A DNA stretch of 64,000 bases, from positions 24,344-88,343 of the forward strand of contig NZ_BARF01000049.1 of assembly GCF_000367365.1 (NCBI RefSeq), read 5' to 3'. Shown here one piece after another: positions 19,067-27,150 of the stretch. The stretch's first letter is position 1, and the number at the start of each line of letters is the position of its first letter. The notes under the pieces were generated by a model. That model saw nothing but the letters and a program-made list of their open reading frames with translations. It was not told the DNA's origin and made no database searches. The translations under genes were made by a program, and so were the position numbers. This stretch comes from Streptomyces prunicolor NBRC 13075. Its GTDB lineage: Bacteria > Actinomycetota > Actinomycetes > Streptomycetales > Streptomycetaceae.

Positions 19067-19141
19067 ATGAAGACACTTCGCGCGACGACACCCCCCATGA
19101 GCTGCACGCGGTGCTGTCCCGGCGCAAGGTGTCCGGGCTGA
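19067..19141 (+). CDS. Putative Cys-rich leader peptide (24 aa) upstream of mtnD
   Basis: ATG 19067 to TGA 19139-19141, with GTGAGG 5 bases before the ATG. The C-terminal half reads SCTRCCPGARCPG: four Cys in ten residues. It ends 107 bases before mtnD. Between them, GTCCGGTGCT (19194-19203) can pair with AGCATCCGGAC (19210-19220) with one bulged base. The layout matches a cysteine-sensing attenuator of mtnDCB. The sequence is less like the usual RR-x-x-DL leaders than its two neighbours, so confidence is moderate. Confidence 0.55.
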   Translation: MKTLRATTPPMSCTRCCPGARCPG

Positions 19142-19248
19142 CCGGCTGTCCGCCGCCGTCGCTCCGCCGCCCCTTCTTCTGCTCCCCCCACCCGTCCGGT
19201 GCTCGTCCCAGCATCCGGACATCCCTCCCACCTTTCGGAGTTGTTCCC

Positions 19249-19848
19249 ATGACGCTGCTCACCACCTGGGCCGAGTCCGGCCCCGAGACCCTCGTGCGCC
19301 GTACCGCCGACCCCGTCGAGATCGCCGCCGCGCTCGCCCCGATCGGCGTGCGCTTCGAGCAGTGGCCGATCCGCGAGGACGTCCCGGCCGACGCCGACAG
19401 CGACACCGTCTTCGCCGCGTACGGCCCGGAGATCGACAAACTCAACGCCGAAGAGGGCTTCACCACCGTCGACGTGCTCGGCCTGCACCCCAGCGACGAC
19501 CCGGAGTACCCGGCGAAGGCGGCGGGCGCCCGCGCGAAGTTCCTCCAGGAGCACACGCACGACGACGATGACGAGGTCCGCTTCTTCGTCTCCGGCTCGG
19601 GCATCTTCTACCTGCACGTCAACGGCGAAGTGAACGCCGTCTACTGCGAGAAGGGCGACCTGATCGGCGTCCCGCGCGGCACCACCCACTGGTTCGACAT
19701 GGGCACCAGGCCCGCGTTCACCGCGATCCGCTTCTTCCACGAGGAGGACGGCTGGGTCGGCAACTTCACCGGCTCGACCATCGCCTCGCGCTTCCCCGAC
19801 TACGACACGATCCACGCGGGCTTCCAGCAGGACAAGGCCGCCGCGTGA
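19249..19848 (+). CDS. mtnD: Acireductone dioxygenase
   Basis: 199 aa. A cupin with the metal-binding H-x-H in 'EHTHDDDDEVRFF' near residues 102-108 and a further His in 'GTTHWFD' near 146, as in ARD enzymes. With Fe(II) it converts the acireductone to 2-keto-4-methylthiobutyrate and formate, the last specific step of methionine salvage. The ATG at 19249 is preceded by CGGAG and begins the conserved region. It overlaps mtnC by GTGA, so mtnD-mtnC-mtnB form one coupled operon. Confidence 0.95.
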   Translation: MTLLTTWAESGPETLVRRTADPVEIAAALAPIGVRFEQWPIREDVPADADSDTVFAAYGPEIDKLNAEEGFTTVDVLGLHPSDDPEYPAKAAGARAKFLQEHTHDDDDEVRFFVSGSGIFYLHVNGEVNAVYCEKGDLIGVPRGTTHWFDMGTRPAFTAIRFFHEEDGWVGNFTGSTIASRFPDYDTIHAGFQQDKAAA

Positions 19849-20570
19849 CCTTGCAGTTCGCCGTGGACGCCGTGGTGCTCGACATCGAGGGCACCACGAG
19901 CGCCACGGGTTTCGTCGTCGACGTGCTCTACCCGTACTCCCGCTCACGCTTCGCCGCACTGCTCGCCGAGCGGAGCGACGATCCGGCGGTGACCCGGGCG
20001 GTCGCGCAGGTGCGCGAGCTGACCGGCGACGTGGACGCCGACGCCGTACAGATCGAGAAAACCCTCAACACCTGGCTGGACGAGGACCGCAAGGCCACGC
20101 CCCTGAAGACACTCCAGGGCATCATCTGGTCCGAAGGCTTCGCCCGCGGCGACCTCGTCTCCCACTTTTACGACGACGTCGTACCGGCCCTGCGCGCCTG
20201 GCACACGGCGGGCCTGCGGCTGTACGTCTACTCGTCCGGCTCGGTGGCCGCGCAGCGCGCGTGGTTCACGTCCAGCCCTGAGGGCGACCTCCTGCCGCTG
20301 GTCTCCGGTCTCTACGACACGGAGAACGCCGGTCCCAAGCAGGAGCCGGAGTCGTACCGCCGTATCGCGGACGCGACCGGCATCGCCCCGTCCCGGCTGC
20401 TTTTCCTCTCCGACCGGCCCGGCGAGTTGGACGCGGCCGTCGCCGCGGGCTGGCACGCGGTGGGTGTACGGCGGCCCGGGGAACCGTATTTCGAGCAAGG
20501 CGTCGGCGACCACGCGCAGGCGGGGGCGTTCGACGAGATCGGCATCACCAGTACAAGGAGCACCACGTGA
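19845..20570 (+). CDS. mtnC: Enolase-phosphatase E1
   Basis: 241 aa. HAD-family enzyme with the MtnC-specific motif 'VLDIEGTTS' (D13, E15), the Ser motif 'LYVYSSGSVAAQ' near residue 125, and the late 'LLFLSDRPGELDAA' motif. It enolises and dephosphorylates 2,3-diketo-5-methylthiopentyl-1-phosphate to the acireductone, the substrate of MtnD. It starts at GTG overlapping the mtnD stop and ends overlapping the mtnB start. Confidence 0.95.
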   Translation: MTLQFAVDAVVLDIEGTTSATGFVVDVLYPYSRSRFAALLAERSDDPAVTRAVAQVRELTGDVDADAVQIEKTLNTWLDEDRKATPLKTLQGIIWSEGFARGDLVSHFYDDVVPALRAWHTAGLRLYVYSSGSVAAQRAWFTSSPEGDLLPLVSGLYDTENAGPKQEPESYRRIADATGIAPSRLLFLSDRPGELDAAVAAGWHAVGVRRPGEPYFEQGVGDHAQAGAFDEIGITSTRSTT

Positions 20571-21187
20571 GCAGCGAGATCAGTGACCTCGACCTGAAGG
20601 AGGCGGGGGCTCAACTCGCCGCCGAGTCCGCTCGGTTCGCCTCGTTCGGCTGGATGAGGGGGACTTCCGGAAACTTGTCTGTCGTCGTGGGCCGGGATCC
20701 GCTGCGGCTGGCGGTGACGGCCAGCGGGCATGACAAGGGTGAACTGACGGCCGCCGACGTGGTGTTGGTGGACGGGGATGGTGCGGCCGTGCGGGGCGGG
20801 AAGCCGTCCGCCGAGGCTGAACTGCATGCCCGTGTTGCCGCGTTGACCGGGGCCGGTGCGGTGGTCCATGTGCACACGGTGGCGTCCGTTGCGATGGGGC
20901 GGCGTGCGCCAGGCGGGATTGTGTTCCAGGACGTCGAGATGCTCAAGGGTGTTGGTCAGCCTGCGCACGATGTCGAGGTGACGCTGCCGGTCATCGCCAA
21001 CAGCCAGGACATGAAGGTGTTGGGCGATCGGCTGGAGGCGGCTCGGGATCCTCAGATGCCGGCCGTTGTTGTCGCCGGCCATGGGTTGTATGTGTGGGGG
21101 GCGGATGCGCGTCAGGCTCGGCATCACACTGAAGTGGTCGAGTGGTTGCTGGAGTTGGAGTTGAGCACTCCTCGGGAAGCTCGGTAG
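20567..21187 (+). CDS. mtnB: Methylthioribulose-1-phosphate dehydratase
   Basis: 206 aa, class II aldolase/adducin fold. Substrate-site motif 'GTSGNLSVV' near residue 33, zinc histidines in 'VVHVHTVASV' near 103 and a later His in 'ARHHTEVVEW', as in MtnB. It dehydrates methylthioribulose-1-phosphate from MtnA to the diketo compound used by MtnC. It overlaps mtnC by GTGA. Its codons end in T more often than those of mtnC (for example GTT, CCT, GAT, TAT in the second half), a mild difference from its neighbours. Confidence 0.94.
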   Translation: MSSEISDLDLKEAGAQLAAESARFASFGWMRGTSGNLSVVVGRDPLRLAVTASGHDKGELTAADVVLVDGDGAAVRGGKPSAEAELHARVAALTGAGAVVHVHTVASVAMGRRAPGGIVFQDVEMLKGVGQPAHDVEVTLPVIANSQDMKVLGDRLEAARDPQMPAVVVAGHGLYVWGADARQARHHTEVVEWLLELELSTPREAR

Positions 21188-21201
21188 TCAAAGCGCGGGC
21201 C

Positions 21202-21260
21202 GGTGGGGGCTGGTCGCGCAGTTCCCCGCGCCCCTAGAAGAAAAAAGATGGGGCGCGGGG
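21202..21260. repeat. Dispersed Streptomyces intergenic repeat / bidirectional terminator
   Basis: The run from 'GGTGGGGGCTGG' to 'CGCGCCCCT' (21202-21235), with the core 'TCGCGCAGTTCCCCGCG', is a sequence I know as common between Streptomyces genes. Its last arm CCCCGCGCCCC (21224-21234) pairs perfectly with GGGGCGCGGGG (21250-21260) over a 15-base A-rich loop. It lies between the convergent mtnB and mtnA genes and can end both. Confidence 0.8.
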
Positions 21261-21284
21261 GCTCGCCGGTACTTCAACTCGCCG

Positions 21285-22325
21285 CTACTTCAGCCGCTCG
21301 CCCGGGAGTTCGCCTGCCGACACTTCCAACACGCCCCGCTCCGTGACCAGTCCGGTCACCAGGCGGCCCGGGGTCACGTCGAAGGCGGGGTTGTGGCCGC
21401 GCGACTCCGGCGGAGCCGTCCGTACTCCCGACCACTCCAACACCTCGGCCTCGCCCCGGAGTTCGATGTGGATGTCGTCGCCGGTCCGGGTCGAGAGGTC
21501 GACCGTGGTCGTCGGGGCCGCCACCAGGAACGGGATCCCCGCGTCCGCGCAGGCCAGCGCGACGCCCACCGTGCCGACCTTGTTCGCGGTGTCGCCGTTG
21601 GCCGCGATGCGGTCCGCGCCGACGATGGCCGCGTCGACCTCGCCGCGCAGAATCGTTCCTGCGGCGGCACCGTCAACCTGGACGTAATGCGGGATGCCTT
21701 CCTGCACCAACTCCCAGGCGGTCAGGCGCGATCCCTGGAGCAGGGGGCGCGTCTCGTCGGCGTAGACGACCTCCACCAGCCCACGCGCGTGCAGTTCGCG
21801 GATGACGCCGAGTGCGGTGCCCCAGCCGGCGGTGGCCAGCGCGCCCGTGTTGCAGTGCGTCAGGAGCCTCAACGGCCGGTCCACGCCCGCCTGTTGGAGC
21901 CTTTCGAGTAGCCAGTCCGCGCCGAACGCACCCATCGCGCGGTTGCCCGCGACGTCCTCGCGCTGGACGGCGGCGGCCTCTTCGAGGACGGCATCCAGGC
22001 CCCCGTCGAAGCGGGTCATGACCCGGTCCACGCCCGCCATGAGGTTGACCGCGGTGGGCCGGGCCTCGCGGACGCGGGCGACGGCCGCCCGCGTCTCGGC
22101 CTCGGTCCAGCCCTTCCGCTCGCCCTCGATGAGCGCGAGCGCGACGCCGTACGCGCCGGCCGCCCCGATCGCGGGTGCCCCGCGCACCACGAGGCGCTGG
22201 ATCGCATCGACCAGGGTGTCCACATCGTGGACAGTCATCGTCTCGTTGCGGTGCGGGAGGAGGGTCTGGTCGATGAGCGCGAGACCGGTTCCGGTCCAGT
22301 CGACCGCGCGAAGTTCCTGGGGCAT
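21285..22325 (-). CDS. mtnA: Methylthioribose-1-phosphate isomerase
   Basis: 346 aa, the usual size. Family motifs 'RGAPAIGAAGAYG' near residue 57, the catalytic Cys in 'THCNTGALATAG' near 157 and the catalytic Asp in 'VGADRIAANGDTANKVGT' near 235 separate it from eIF2B and ribose-1,5-bisphosphate isomerases. It turns methylthioribose-1-phosphate into methylthioribulose-1-phosphate for MtnB. The start at 22325 has AGGAG upstream; the open frame runs 85 codons further without likeness. It is transcribed alone, convergent with mtnDCB. Confidence 0.95.
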   Translation of the reverse strand: MPQELRAVDWTGTGLALIDQTLLPHRNETMTVHDVDTLVDAIQRLVVRGAPAIGAAGAYGVALALIEGERKGWTEAETRAAVARVREARPTAVNLMAGVDRVMTRFDGGLDAVLEEAAAVQREDVAGNRAMGAFGADWLLERLQQAGVDRPLRLLTHCNTGALATAGWGTALGVIRELHARGLVEVVYADETRPLLQGSRLTAWELVQEGIPHYVQVDGAAAGTILRGEVDAAIVGADRIAANGDTANKVGTVGVALACADAGIPFLVAAPTTTVDLSTRTGDDIHIELRGEAEVLEWSGVRTAPPESRGHNPAFDVTPGRLVTGLVTERGVLEVSAGELPGERLK

Positions 22326-22390
22326 AACGGGACACTCCTGCCGTTCCGATGGTGTCGGACACCGTACATGACCTGGAAGAACCACAGTTC

Positions 22391-22412
22391 GAGACAGTCG
22401 AGCAGGTGTCTC
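22391..22412. promoter_or_regulatory. GAGACA-10-TGTCTC inverted repeat
   Basis: GAGACA (22391-22396) and TGTCTC (22407-22412) are perfect 6-bp arms. TGTCTC is followed by AAAA, and TCTCAAA also occurs at 18968-18974 in the other salvage promoter. It is a candidate operator shared by mtnA and the nucleoside operon. Confidence 0.4.
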
Positions 22413-22469
22413 AAAACGAATGTTAAAGTCCAGCTCCCGCAGCCTGAAGGCCGAGACGAAGGAGGGCGT

Positions 22470-22535
22470 GTGCTGCTGACCATGCGCCGTTTCCTCGATC
22501 ACGGCCGCTGCGCGAGCGACTGCTGTCGACGCTGA
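22470..22535 (+). CDS. Putative Cys-rich leader peptide (21 aa) upstream of the nucleoside operon
   Basis: GTG 22470 to TGA 22533-22535, with AAGGAGG 6 bases before the start. The peptide begins VLLTMRR and ends GRCASDCCRR: three Cys in the last nine residues, and the LLT-x-RR opening typical of Streptomyces leader peptides of sulfur genes. It lies 99 bases before the BMP lipoprotein gene. A hairpin (22591-22597 with 22602-22608) stands between them. Ribosome pausing at the Cys codons when cysteine is scarce is the likely sensor; this is inferred. Confidence 0.7.
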   Translation: MLLTMRRFLDHGRCASDCCRR

Positions 22536-22590
22536 CCTGTCCCTCTCGCGTCCACTCCTCGTCTCCTCCCGTCTCACCATCTGGTCGCAC

Positions 22591-22608
22591 GCGCTCCCGC
22601 CGGAGCGC
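22591..22608 (+). promoter_or_regulatory. Hairpin between leader ORF and BMP lipoprotein gene
   Basis: GCGCTCC pairs with GGAGCGC over a 4-base loop, 27 bases before the lipoprotein ATG. It may be the attenuator arm controlled by the upstream leader peptide. Confidence 0.4.
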
Positions 22609-22634
22609 GCCTTGCCGTACCCCGGAAGGTCCCC

Positions 22635-23687
22635 ATGCTCCGCAGATCACGTCGCACCCTGCAGCTCGTCGCCGCCACCACGCTCATGGTCACCGCCGCC
22701 ACCGCCTGCAACGCCGCCGCGAAGACCGACGCCTCGGACAGTGCGAGCGGCGGCAGCGGGAAGTCGTTCACGCTGGTCACGCCGGACGCGGTCGGGCAGA
22801 ACGAGTTCCTGAAGCTCGCCGTCACCGGTGTGAAGGCCGCGGCGAAGACGCACGACGGGACCGAGAAGGTCTACGAGTCGACGGACACCGCGTCCCAGCA
22901 GCAGAACGTGCAGGCCGCCGTGGACGCGAGCCCGAACGTGATCGTGCTGGTCGGCTTCGAGTTCGCGGACCTCGTCGCGCAGCAGGCGAAGGCGCACCCG
23001 AAGCAGCAGTTCCTGATGATCGACGCGTGCACGACGAAGACGTTCACGAACGTCACCTGCGCGGTGTTCCGTGAGCACGAGGGTGTCTATCTCGCGGGCG
23101 CCGAGGCCGGGTTGCTCAGCAAGAGCGGCAAGGTCGGCGCGGTGGACGTGCTCGACACGCCCCAATTCCGGCGCTACAGCGACCCGTTCGCGGCCGGTGC
23201 CAAGAAGGTCGCCGCCAAGACGTCCGCGTCGACGCGCTTCGTCGGCGGCCAGTCCCCGTTCGACGACTCGGCGCGCGCCAAGGAGCAGGCCAACTCCCTT
23301 CTCTCGAAGGGCACCGACCAGATCATGGCGGCCGCTGCGGCCGGCAACTACGGCGTCTTCGAGGCCGCGAAGGCCAAGGGCGCGTTCGCGTACGGCGTCG
23401 ACGTCAACCAGTGCGTCTCCTCCCCCGGCACGGTCGTCGACAACGTGATCAAGAAGACGGACGTCGCCGTGGAGAAGGGCGTCGAGCAGGTCCTCGCGGG
23501 CAAGACGGGCACCTCCGTGTCGTACGGCCTGAAGGAGGGCGGCATCAGCCTCACCGGCCTTGAGGCGGGCGTCGACTCGTCGAAGTGCGTGATCGCCCAG
23601 CACAAGGACGTCCTCACGAAGGTGAAGGCGCTGCGCGACCAGATCGTCTCCGGAAAGCTCAAGGTCGATGACCCGGCCGCCAGTTGA
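22635..23687 (+). CDS. BMP-family nucleoside-binding lipoprotein
   Basis: 350 aa. The signal peptide has Arg-rich start 'MLRRSRRTLQL' and a cysteine in 'TAATAC' near residue 25 as lipid anchor. The body matches the basic membrane protein (BMP/Med) family, with 'NVIVLVGFEFADLV' and 'GVYLAGAEAGLLSK', whose members bind purine nucleosides for ABC importers. GGAAGG precedes the ATG. It overlaps the ATPase gene by 20 bases. With the phosphorylase and deaminase downstream, methylthioadenosine or another nucleoside is the likely ligand. Confidence 0.92.
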   Translation: MLRRSRRTLQLVAATTLMVTAATACNAAAKTDASDSASGGSGKSFTLVTPDAVGQNEFLKLAVTGVKAAAKTHDGTEKVYESTDTASQQQNVQAAVDASPNVIVLVGFEFADLVAQQAKAHPKQQFLMIDACTTKTFTNVTCAVFREHEGVYLAGAEAGLLSKSGKVGAVDVLDTPQFRRYSDPFAAGAKKVAAKTSASTRFVGGQSPFDDSARAKEQANSLLSKGTDQIMAAAAAGNYGVFEAAKAKGAFAYGVDVNQCVSSPGTVVDNVIKKTDVAVEKGVEQVLAGKTGTSVSYGLKEGGISLTGLEAGVDSSKCVIAQHKDVLTKVKALRDQIVSGKLKVDDPAAS

Positions 23688-25191
23688 CCCAACCGTCGAG
23701 CTCCGGGGAATCACCAAGCGGTTCCCCGGCACGCTCGCCAACGACGCCGTCGACCTGACCGTCCACCGCGGCGAGATCCACGCCCTCATGGGCGAGAACG
23801 GCGCCGGCAAGTCCACCCTCATGTCGATCCTCTACGGCATGGAGCGCGCCGACGCCGGGTCGATCCGGATCGACGGCCGCGAGGTGACCTTCGGCGACCC
23901 GAGCGCGGCCATGGCCGCCGGACTCGGCATGGTCCACCAGAGCTTCAAGCTGTTCGACTCGCTGACGGTCGCCGAGAACGTCGTCTACGCCGCCGAACCG
24001 CGCCGCTTCGGCCTGCTGGACCGGGCCGCGGCCCGCCGCCGGGTGCGGGAGCTGGCCGAGGAGCACGGGCTCGCCGTCGATCCGGACGCCCGGGTCGGCG
24101 ACCTGCCGGTCGGCCTGCGCCAGCGCGTGGAGATCCTGAAGCTGCTGCACCGCGGCGCCCGTACCCTCATCCTCGACGAGCCGACCGCCGTGCTCACCCC
24201 GGCCGAGGCGGACGCCCTGTTCGCGGTCCTCAAGTCGCTGGCCGCGCAGGGTCGTACGGTGATCCTTGTCACCCACAAGCTGCGCGAGGTCCTCGAAGGC
24301 AGCGACAAGGTGACCGTGCTGCGGGACGGCCGGGTGGTCGCCCGCCTGGTCACCGCGGACACCTCCGCCGACGAGATCGCCGCCGCGATGACCGGCCGCG
24401 CGGTCGACCTGGACCGCGTGCACGCGCCGGGGACACCGGGTGACGCGGTCTTGGAGGTGACCAGCCTCACCACAGACGCCGTCCACGATGTGGGACTCAC
24501 CGTCCACGCCGGGGAGATCGTCGGCATCGCGGGCGTCGCGGGCAACGGCCAGAGCGAGCTGGTCGAGGCCCTGGCCGGGCTACGGCCGGTCACCGCCGGT
24601 CAGGTCACGCTGAAGGGCCGGGACATCACCCACGTCTCGGCCACCGAACGCCGTGCACAGGGCCTCGCCTACGTCCCGGAGGACCGGCACGCGGTCGGTA
24701 CGGCACCGGCGGCGTCCGTCGCGGACAACCTCGCGATGGGTCACCACCGAACCTCCCTGTCCGCCAAGGGACTTCTGCCACCTGCGACCGTACGCACCCA
24801 CGCCGGACGGCTGATCGAGCGCTTCGGCATCAAGGCGGCCACCCCCGAGGTACCCGCCTCCGCGCTGTCCGGCGGCAATCTGCAGAAACTGCTGATCGGT
24901 CGCGAACTCGCCCACGAGGCACCGCTGTTGCTCGTCGAGCAGCCCACGCGCGGAGTCGACATCGGCGCCATCCAGAACATCCACGACCAGATCGTCGCCT
25001 ACCGCGACGCCGGTCACGCCGTCCTCCTCGTCTCCGCCGAACTGAGCGAGATCCGGGGCCTCGCGGACCGGGTCCTGGTCATGTACGAGGGCCGGGTCAC
25101 GGCGACGTACACGAAGGACGAGGCGGACGAACAGGCACTGGGACTCGCCATGGCGGGCGGAGCCGTAGCGCCGACGGAGGCCGTCGACTGA
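23668..25191 (+). CDS. Nucleoside-type ABC transporter ATPase
   Basis: 507 aa with two ABC domains. The first has Walker A 'GENGAGKST' near residue 40 and Walker B 'LILDEPTAVL'. The second has a degenerate Walker A ('GVAGNGQSEL') and 'LLLVEQPTRGVD', as is normal for the second half of BMP-linked (YufO-type) ATPases. It works with the two permeases downstream. Its start lies inside the end of the lipoprotein gene, indicating coupling. Confidence 0.93.
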   Translation: MTRPPVDPTVELRGITKRFPGTLANDAVDLTVHRGEIHALMGENGAGKSTLMSILYGMERADAGSIRIDGREVTFGDPSAAMAAGLGMVHQSFKLFDSLTVAENVVYAAEPRRFGLLDRAAARRRVRELAEEHGLAVDPDARVGDLPVGLRQRVEILKLLHRGARTLILDEPTAVLTPAEADALFAVLKSLAAQGRTVILVTHKLREVLEGSDKVTVLRDGRVVARLVTADTSADEIAAAMTGRAVDLDRVHAPGTPGDAVLEVTSLTTDAVHDVGLTVHAGEIVGIAGVAGNGQSELVEALAGLRPVTAGQVTLKGRDITHVSATERRAQGLAYVPEDRHAVGTAPAASVADNLAMGHHRTSLSAKGLLPPATVRTHAGRLIERFGIKAATPEVPASALSGGNLQKLLIGRELAHEAPLLLVEQPTRGVDIGAIQNIHDQIVAYRDAGHAVLLVSAELSEIRGLADRVLVMYEGRVTATYTKDEADEQALGLAMAGGAVAPTEAVD

Positions 25192-25192
25192 C

Positions 25193-26278
25193 ATGACGCA
25201 CACTCAGATACCACGCATATCAGGGGTGTTGCGCTCCCCCATCACCTTCTCCGTGCTCGCGGGCCTGGTCATCGGCGCCCTGTTCCTCGTCGGCACCGGC
25301 GCGGACCCCTTCACGGCCTACGGCGCCGTCCTCACCGGCTCGCTCGGCGCCGACGGCATCGGCTCCACGTTGAGCACCGGCACCAGCGTGCTCGGCATGG
25401 CGCTCGCGCTGGCGATCCCGCTGCGCGCCGGGCTGATCAACCTCGGCGGCGACGGACAGATGGTCCTCGGCGGCATCACGGCGGCCGTGACCGGTCTGTA
25501 CTCGCCGCTGCCCGCGCCCCTCACCGTCGCACTCGCGCTGCTCGCGGGCATGGCGGCGGGCGCCGCATACGCTGCCCTGGCCGCCCTGTGCGAGAACAGC
25601 CTCGGCGTTCCGCTCCTGGTCAGCAGCCTCCTGCTCAGCTACCCGGCGGTCTCCCTCGCCTCCTACCTGGCGCGCTACCCGCTCAAGGAACCCGGCTCCA
25701 GCCTCCCGCAGACCCGGGCGATGCCGAACGGCGTGGCACTGCCCGCGTTCGGCGACTCGACGGTCACCATCGGACTCCTCCTCGTCGTCCTCGCGGCAGC
25801 CACGTACTGGTTCACCGACAAGCGCACGGCGTTCGGCTACGAGATCCGCATGACCGGCCTCAACTCCCGCTTCGCCGCCTACGCCGGTGTCGAACGCCGG
25901 GGCCTGACCCTCAAGTTGATGTCCGTCTCGGGCGCCCTGGCCGGACTCGTGGGCGCCATAGGTGTGTTGAGCTTCCCGTACCGCTTCGTCGACGGCTCGC
26001 TCACCGCACCCGGCTACACCTGGACGGGACTTACGGCGGCCCTGCTCGCCGCGGCCGCCCCGCTCGGCACCGTCGTCGCCTCCTTCTTCTTCGCCGTCCT
26101 CGCGGTCGGCGGGCTGGCGATGGAGCGGACGACCGAGGTGCCGCGCGAGCTGACACAGGTGCTCCAGGCCATCGTGATCGTGTTCCTGGCGGCCCGACTG
26201 CGCTTCCCCAGCGGGTGGTTCAGGAGACGTTCCCAGGCAACCTCCCAAGAAAGCCCTCAGGAAATCGGGGCCGCGTGA
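25193..26278 (+). CDS. Nucleoside-type ABC transporter permease 1
   Basis: 361 aa, with about nine membrane segments and the BPD_transp_2 core including 'LINLGGDGQMVLGG' near residue 80, characteristic of the larger permease of nucleoside importers (YufP-like). It starts 1 base after the ATPase stop, and its TGA shares bases with the next ATG (ATGA-type overlap), so the two permeases are made together as a heterodimer. Confidence 0.9.
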   Translation: MTHTQIPRISGVLRSPITFSVLAGLVIGALFLVGTGADPFTAYGAVLTGSLGADGIGSTLSTGTSVLGMALALAIPLRAGLINLGGDGQMVLGGITAAVTGLYSPLPAPLTVALALLAGMAAGAAYAALAALCENSLGVPLLVSSLLLSYPAVSLASYLARYPLKEPGSSLPQTRAMPNGVALPAFGDSTVTIGLLLVVLAAATYWFTDKRTAFGYEIRMTGLNSRFAAYAGVERRGLTLKLMSVSGALAGLVGAIGVLSFPYRFVDGSLTAPGYTWTGLTAALLAAAAPLGTVVASFFFAVLAVGGLAMERTTEVPRELTQVLQAIVIVFLAARLRFPSGWFRRRSQATSQESPQEIGAA

Positions 26279-27150
26279 TGTTCTTCGACTCCGATCTGCT
26301 GATGTCGGCGCTGCGCGCGCTGACCCCGATCCTGCTGGCCGCACTCGGCGGTGCCCTGTGCGAACGCGCGGGCGTCTTCAACATCGGCCTCGAAGGCATG
26401 ATGCTGATGGGCTGCTTCACGTCGGTGGCCACGAGTTGGTTCACCGGAAGCGCCTGGCTCGGCGTCCTGGCGGCGGCCCTCGCAGCGGCCGCCTACTCGC
26501 TCATCCTGGCCGTCGGCGCGGTAACTCTGCGCGGGGACGCGGTGGTTCTCGGAATCGCCATGAATCTCCTGGCAGTTGGCCTGACCAGCTTCCTGCTGCG
26601 TACGGTCTTCGGTGTGCAGGGCACTTTCGACGATCCGTCACTCGCCGGGCTGCCGTTGGTCGGTGGCTTCACCCCGCTCGCGTATCTGGCGTTCGTCGCG
26701 GTCGCGGTGGCCGCGCTGATGCTGTCCCGGCATGTGTGGGGGCTGCGACTGCGCGGGGTCGGTGAGGCGCCGGACGCGGCGGCGACGCTCGGGGTGAGCC
26801 CGGCGAAGTACAAGTACGCGGCGGTGCTGATCTCCGGGGTCCTGTGCGGGCTCGCGGGAGCCCAACTCGCGCTCGGCAACGTCACGTTGTTCTCCGAGAA
26901 CATGACGGCGGGCCGGGGCTGGATCGCCGTCGTCGCGGTGATGCTCGGCCGCGCGGCACCCGTCGGTGTGCTGCTCGCCGCGCTGCTCTTCGGTCTCGCC
27001 GAGGCCGCCGGCTTCCGCCTCCAGGGCGTCGGCCTGCCCCAACAGGCCACAGATGCCGCGCCCTACGTCGTGACGCTCGTCGCCCTCTTCCTCTCGACGG
27101 CCCGCCGCCGTCGCCGTACCGCCAACTCCCCTTCCGGAGCCACCACATGA
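26278..27150 (+). CDS. Nucleoside-type ABC transporter permease 2
   Basis: 290 aa, a smaller BPD_transp_2 permease with 'FNIGLEGMMLMG' near residue 36 and 'SGVLCGLAGAQLALG' near 200, typical of YufQ-like partners. The real start is ATG 26278, overlapping the previous stop; the open frame extends far upstream only as a shadow. It overlaps the phosphorylase gene by ATGA. Confidence 0.9.
   Translation: MFFDSDLLMSALRALTPILLAALGGALCERAGVFNIGLEGMMLMGCFTSVATSWFTGSAWLGVLAAALAAAAYSLILAVGAVTLRGDAVVLGIAMNLLAVGLTSFLLRTVFGVQGTFDDPSLAGLPLVGGFTPLAYLAFVAVAVAALMLSRHVWGLRLRGVGEAPDAAATLGVSPAKYKYAAVLISGVLCGLAGAQLALGNVTLFSENMTAGRGWIAVVAVMLGRAAPVGVLLAALLFGLAEAAGFRLQGVGLPQQATDAAPYVVTLVALFLSTARRRRRTANSPSGATT

Larger units (their letters stand above)
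18708..19248. other. Divergent promoter region of the MTR-uptake and mtnDCB operons
   Basis: 541 bases without a large gene. It holds a leader ORF on each strand (18844-18915 minus, 19067-19141 plus), a LacI-type palindrome (18927-18938), a TCTCA/TGAGA inverted repeat (18968-18982) and a bulged hairpin just before mtnD (19194-19220). The AT-richer stretch 18905-19030 is where the two promoters must lie. Confidence 0.7.
22326..22634. other. Divergent mtnA / BMP-operon promoter region
   Basis: 309 bases. It contains the GAGACA/TGTCTC inverted repeat (22391-22412), a -10-like TTAAAGT about 12 bases after it for the plus strand, the leader ORF 22470-22535, and a hairpin GCGCTCC/GGAGCGC (22591-22608) just before the lipoprotein gene. 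Confidence 0.65.
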
